This document shows, piece by piece, positions 60,674 to 64,000 of a stretch of 64,000 nt of DNA. The translations under genes and the position numbers were made by a program. Under the pieces are notes generated by a model. It had not been told where the DNA came from. It saw only the letters and a program-made list of their open reading frames with translations, and did not search any database. Origin of the DNA: Polaribacter litorisediminis (GTDB lineage Bacteria > Bacteroidota > Bacteroidia > Flavobacteriales > Flavobacteriaceae); assembly GCF_019968605.1 (NCBI RefSeq), contig NZ_CP082966.1:607001-671000 (forward strand), written 5' to 3'. How positions within the stretch are numbered: position 1 is the first letter of the stretch; the number at the start of each line of letters is the position of its first letter.

Positions 60674-63163
60674 ATGAAGAAACTTTTACTTTTTATAGGA
60701 ACATTTTTTTTGATTTCTATTTCAATATTCGCCCAAAAACCTCAAAAATTATCAACAAATCAGATTTACGAGAAAATACAGAAACTAAATTTTTTAGGAA
60801 CAGCCCTCTATATTGCCGCGCATCCTGATGATGAAAATACACGTTTAATTGCCTATTTAGCCAATAATGTAAAAGCTAGAACAGGATATTTGTCTTTGAC
60901 AAGAGGTGATGGCGGTCAGAATTTAATTGGTCCTGAAATTAGAGAATTGTTAGGAGTTATAAGGACCCAAGAATTGTTAGCCGCAAGAAATATTGATGGC
61001 GGTGAGCAATTTTTTACACGAGCGAATGATTTTGGATACTCAAAACATCCAGATGAAACTCTTAAAATTTGGAATAAAGAAAAGGTGTTGAGTGATGTTG
61101 TTTGGGCCATTAGAACTTTTAAACCCGATGTCATTATCAATCGTTTTAATCACGAAACGCAAGGAACAACGCACGGACATCATACTAGTTCGGCGATGTT
61201 AAGTGTAGAAGCTTTTGAATTAGCCAATGATAGTACTAAATACAGTGCCCAATTAGAAAACACAAGTTTATGGCAGCCAAAACGACTATTTTTCAATACT
61301 TCGTCTTGGTTTTATAATGATGAAACAGCCTTTGAAATAGCGTCTAAAGACTTTACAAAATTAGATGTTGGTGTATATTACCCGTTAAAAGGATTGTCTA
61401 ACAATGAGTTAGCTGCTATGGCGAGTAGTCAGCATTTGTGCCAAGGTTTTGGTAGAGTTACAACAAGAGGAACGCAAACAGAATATTTAAAATTTTTAAA
61501 AGGAGATACTTTACAGGATACAAATGATATTTTTTCAGGAATTAATACTACTTGGAATCGAATAGAAGGAGGTGGAGAAATTGGCGCTATTTTATATGAT
61601 CTTGAAGAAAATTTCGATTTTGTGAATCCGTCTAAACATCTCTCAAAATTATTAGTTGCGTACCAAAAAATACAATTATTAGAAGACAGCCACTGGCGAA
61701 AAATTAAAGAAAAGCAAATCAAAGAAATTATTGAAGCTTGTGCCGGATTGTATTTAGAAGTTTCAGCTAATAGTTCTAGCGGAACTCCCAACTCTAAAAT
61801 AGATGTTAATTTTGAAATATTAAATAGAAGTGATGTTACCATGGTTTTAAGTTCCATCGAATCTTCTATGGATGAAAAAGTATTTATTAAAGAAGCGACT
61901 CTTTTTAACAATAAAAAGATGACCTTTAAAGAAACCATCAACTTAAAAACAGATCAATTTTCAGACCCTTATTGGTTAAGAGAGCCTGCAGCATTAGGAA
62001 TGTATACGGTTACAGATTCTTTGTTCATAGGGAAACCGGAAACACCAAGACCTGCTAAAATGAATTTTAATTTAGTGATGGAAGGTGTACCAATTACCAT
62101 CACTAAAAATGTAGTAAGAAGATATGCCGAACGTGATCAGGGAGAAATTTATGAGCCGTTTGAAATTTTACCTTTAATAACAACGAAGCTAAAAAACAAA
62201 GTGCTTATTTTTTCTGATGAAACACCTAAAAAAGTAAGTGTGGTTGTAAAAGCTGGTGCAAATTTTATTTCGGGTACTGTGCGTTTACAAGCTCCTGAAA
62301 ATTGGCAAATTTCTCCTAATGAACATACCTTTAATATCGAACAGAAAAATGATGAAGACACGGTAACTTTTTTGGTAACAGCTCCAGAGAATGAATCTGT
62401 TGGAAAATTAAAAGTAGTGGCATCTGCCAATGGAAAAGAATATAGTAAAGAATTGATAGAAATTAATTATAACCATATTCCTAAACAAGCTGTTTTATTA
62501 AGCTCTGAAGCAAAAGTAGTTCGTTTAAATATTGAAAAAGTTGGCGATAAAATCGGGTATATTAAAGGAGCCGGAGATGCAGTGCCAGAAAGCTTACGTC
62601 AAATTGGATATACTGTTGAAGAAATTAATCCTTCGGAAATTAATGAAAATAATTTACAAAAATACGATGCCATTGTTTTAGGAATTAGAGCTTATAATGT
62701 GGTGAAAGAATTAAAATTTAAGCAAAAATTTTTATTAGCGTATGTAAAAAATGGCGGAAATATGATTGTACAATACAACACCAATAGAGGAGTAGATGTT
62801 AAGGCTCCTTATGGTTTAAAATTGTCTAGAGACCGTGTTACGGATGAGTTGTCTGAAGTAATTATTTTAGATGAAACACATGAACTCTTAAATTTTCCAA
62901 ATAAAATTACACAAGAAGATTTTAACGGTTGGGTGCAAGAAAGAGGCTTGTATTTTCCAAATTATTGGAGTCAAGAATATACACCATTGTTTTCTATGAA
63001 AGATAAAGGAGAAACGCCAAAATTGGGAAGTTTATTAATGACAAAATATGGTAAAGGATATTATATGTATACCGGTTTAAGTTTCTTCAGAGAATTGCCT
63101 GCGGGTGTTTCTGGTGCATATAAATTGTTTGCCAATATGCTTTCTGTTGGAAAAGGGAAATAA
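60674..63163 (+). CDS. Large secreted PIG-L family deacetylase
   Basis: The 829-residue protein has a signal peptide (residues 1-20). Its N-terminal PIG-L (LmbE-like) zinc deacetylase domain (about 38-290) shows IAAHPDDENTRL (zinc ligands His50, Asp53) and the second histidine motif THGHHTSSAM. Middle beta-sandwich domains follow (about 360-580), and a C-terminal class I glutamine-amidotransferase-like domain (about 600-825) includes YDAIVLGIRAYNVVKEL. PIG-L enzymes remove acetyl from N-acetylglucosamine-type sugars. This large multidomain form is probably periplasmic. It is followed by a symporter, which suggests uptake of the released product. Confidence 0.82.
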   Translation: MKKLLLFIGTFFLISISIFAQKPQKLSTNQIYEKIQKLNFLGTALYIAAHPDDENTRLIAYLANNVKARTGYLSLTRGDGGQNLIGPEIRELLGVIRTQELLAARNIDGGEQFFTRANDFGYSKHPDETLKIWNKEKVLSDVVWAIRTFKPDVIINRFNHETQGTTHGHHTSSAMLSVEAFELANDSTKYSAQLENTSLWQPKRLFFNTSSWFYNDETAFEIASKDFTKLDVGVYYPLKGLSNNELAAMASSQHLCQGFGRVTTRGTQTEYLKFLKGDTLQDTNDIFSGINTTWNRIEGGGEIGAILYDLEENFDFVNPSKHLSKLLVAYQKIQLLEDSHWRKIKEKQIKEIIEACAGLYLEVSANSSSGTPNSKIDVNFEILNRSDVTMVLSSIESSMDEKVFIKEATLFNNKKMTFKETINLKTDQFSDPYWLREPAALGMYTVTDSLFIGKPETPRPAKMNFNLVMEGVPITITKNVVRRYAERDQGEIYEPFEILPLITTKLKNKVLIFSDETPKKVSVVVKAGANFISGTVRLQAPENWQISPNEHTFNIEQKNDEDTVTFLVTAPENESVGKLKVVASANGKEYSKELIEINYNHIPKQAVLLSSEAKVVRLNIEKVGDKIGYIKGAGDAVPESLRQIGYTVEEINPSEINENNLQKYDAIVLGIRAYNVVKELKFKQKFLLAYVKNGGNMIVQYNTNRGVDVKAPYGLKLSRDRVTDELSEVIILDETHELLNFPNKITQEDFNGWVQERGLYFPNYWSQEYTPLFSMKDKGETPKLGSLLMTKYGKGYYMYTGLSFFRELPAGVSGAYKLFANMLSVGKGK

Positions 63164-63387
63164 GTTTTATAACAAGAGTCTCCCTATCGTTTTGAGCCTT
63201 TTTGAGTTTAAAATAACATGATAAGAATAGTGTTTATTTGTATTAATTAATAATTTTATGAGAACAAGTTTAGCTTTAATTCAGACTTTCGTTAAATGCA
63301 AGACAGCTTATTTCTTTTAGATTTTAGTTTTTTTAGCGGTAAACAATTGCAGGTCAGGATGATAAATAGCTTCAAAAAAAATAAAAA
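63164..63387. other. Spacer between the deacetylase and the symporter genes
   Basis: The 224 bases carry no gene that I can support, and no strong terminator or -7 box is visible. Confidence 0.4.
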
Positions 63388-63495
63388 ATGAATCAACAAA
63401 AATATAAATGGAAAAAAGAGTATTCGTTGGTTTTAATTGCCAACGTAGTTTACATAATTCTCTTTTATTTTATTACCAATTATTTTACCGTATAA
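63388..63495 (+). CDS. 35-residue single-helix membrane peptide
   Basis: The peptide begins MNQQKYKWKKEYSLVLIANV and continues as one hydrophobic helix ending FYFITNYFTV. The basic N-terminus predicts that it stays in the cytoplasm. The stop lies three bases before the symporter ATG, so the two are translated together. Small accessory subunits exist for some sodium:solute symporters, and this may be one. It could also be only a translated leader. Confidence 0.55.
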   Translation: MNQQKYKWKKEYSLVLIANVVYIILFYFITNYFTV

Positions 63496-63498
63496 TTC

Positions 63499-64000
63499 AT
63501 GGATATAGAAAGCAAATTACACGCCATAGACTGGATCATTTTATCTGTAACGCTAATTTCTATTGTAGTTTACGGAGCCTATGTTACTAGAAAAAACGCC
63601 AATGTAAATGATTATTTAAAAGGAGGAAGCGACTCTAAATGGTGGACGATTGGTTTGTCTGTTATGGCAACACAAGCCAGTGCAATTACATTTTTATCAA
63701 CGCCCGGACAAGCGTTTCATAGTGGTATGGGTTTTGTTCAATTTTATTTCGGATTGCCTTTTGCAATGATCATTATTTGTGTGGTTTTTATTCCGATTTA
63801 TCATAAATTAAAAGTCTATACGGCCTATGAATTTTTAGAAGGTAGATTCGATTTAAAAACAAGAAGTTTAGCGGCAATTTTATTTTTAATTCAAAGAGGT
63901 TTAGCAGCGGGAATTACCATTTTTGCGCCCGCAATTATTTTAAGTGCAGTTTTAGGATGGGATTTACTAACTTTAAATATTATCATTGGCTTTTTAGTGA
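63499..64000 (+). CDS. Sodium:solute symporter, N-terminal part (3' end outside window)
   Basis: The visible 167 residues begin MDIESKLHAIDWIILSVTLI and show the family pattern YLKGGSDSKWWTIGLSVMAT, then QASAITFLSTPGQAF, FYFGLPFAMII, YTAYEFLEGRFDLKTR and further membrane helices. These are the first four to five helices of the SSS (SLC5-like) fold, with the sodium-site residues around ATQASAITFLS. It imports a sugar, amino acid or other solute with sodium. The substrate is unknown; the preceding deacetylase hints at an amino sugar derivative. Confidence 0.88.
   Translation, partial: MDIESKLHAIDWIILSVTLISIVVYGAYVTRKNANVNDYLKGGSDSKWWTIGLSVMATQASAITFLSTPGQAFHSGMGFVQFYFGLPFAMIIICVVFIPIYHKLKVYTAYEFLEGRFDLKTRSLAAILFLIQRGLAAGITIFAPAIILSAVLGWDLLTLNIIIGFLV

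Overview
The window is AT-rich DNA from a member of the Bacteroidota, almost certainly Flavobacteriaceae and probably a marine genus such as Polaribacter or Tenacibaculum (the genus is inference). The evidence is the many TAnnTTTG-type -7 boxes, type IX secretion C-terminal domains on two glycoside hydrolases, the long linker in Rho, secreted laminarin- and galactan-degrading enzymes, TTG starts at several genes, and recognisable families such as DUF4293, DUF4197, DUF4174 and DUF5522.

Layout. 1-5.3 kb: the end of a galactan/galactoside locus (GH2, GH53, esterase-like hydrolase) and an alkaline phosphatase lipoprotein. 5.3-7.5 kb: a repeat-rich spacer with 121-bp palindromic elements around a small GIY-YIG nuclease gene, bracketed by a 159-bp direct repeat. 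7.5-13.4 kb: the main discovery, a tightly packed five-gene photoactive yellow protein (PYP) operon: PYP, a PAS histidine kinase, a receiver-histidine kinase hybrid, a short coumarate ligase with a fused acyl-carrier domain, and tyrosine ammonia lyase. The lyase makes p-coumarate from tyrosine, the ligase activates it, PYP binds it at Cys66, and the two kinases are the obvious candidates for relaying the light signal. A tetranucleotide tandem repeat sits just upstream of the PYP start.

13.4-21.1 kb: an accessory island with an OLD-like ATPase/TOPRIM protein, a DUF3883 (PD-(D/E)XK-like) protein, unknown genes, recurring cassette-like motifs after genes, an (AAT)16 microsatellite, and decayed IS3, IS110 and IS1595 transposase ends. 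21.2-28.4 kb: a 7.2-kb integrative element in the 3' end of tRNA-Phe, with 22-bp att repeats, a tyrosine recombinase, two helix-turn-helix proteins, a 996-residue primase/helicase-like protein and two paralogous unknown proteins.

28.5-64 kb is mostly core chromosome: coaX, an outer-membrane protein, a TPR protein, lptC, a CNNM/CBS protein, PpiD, rho, DUF4293, a LuxR-type response regulator / duplicated lipoprotein / TPR histidine kinase module, phosphodiesterase, truA, ABC exporter, the c-di-AMP synthase cdaA, two secreted S15-type hydrolases, small conserved proteins, a GH16 laminarinase, a metal-binding receptor, pyrF, a thioredoxin-like lipoprotein, tpiA, prmA, clpS, dnaN, a large secreted PIG-L deacetylase, a 35-residue membrane peptide and the beginning of a sodium:solute symporter that runs off the window.

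All identifications come from reading motifs by eye. No database search or structure prediction was run.
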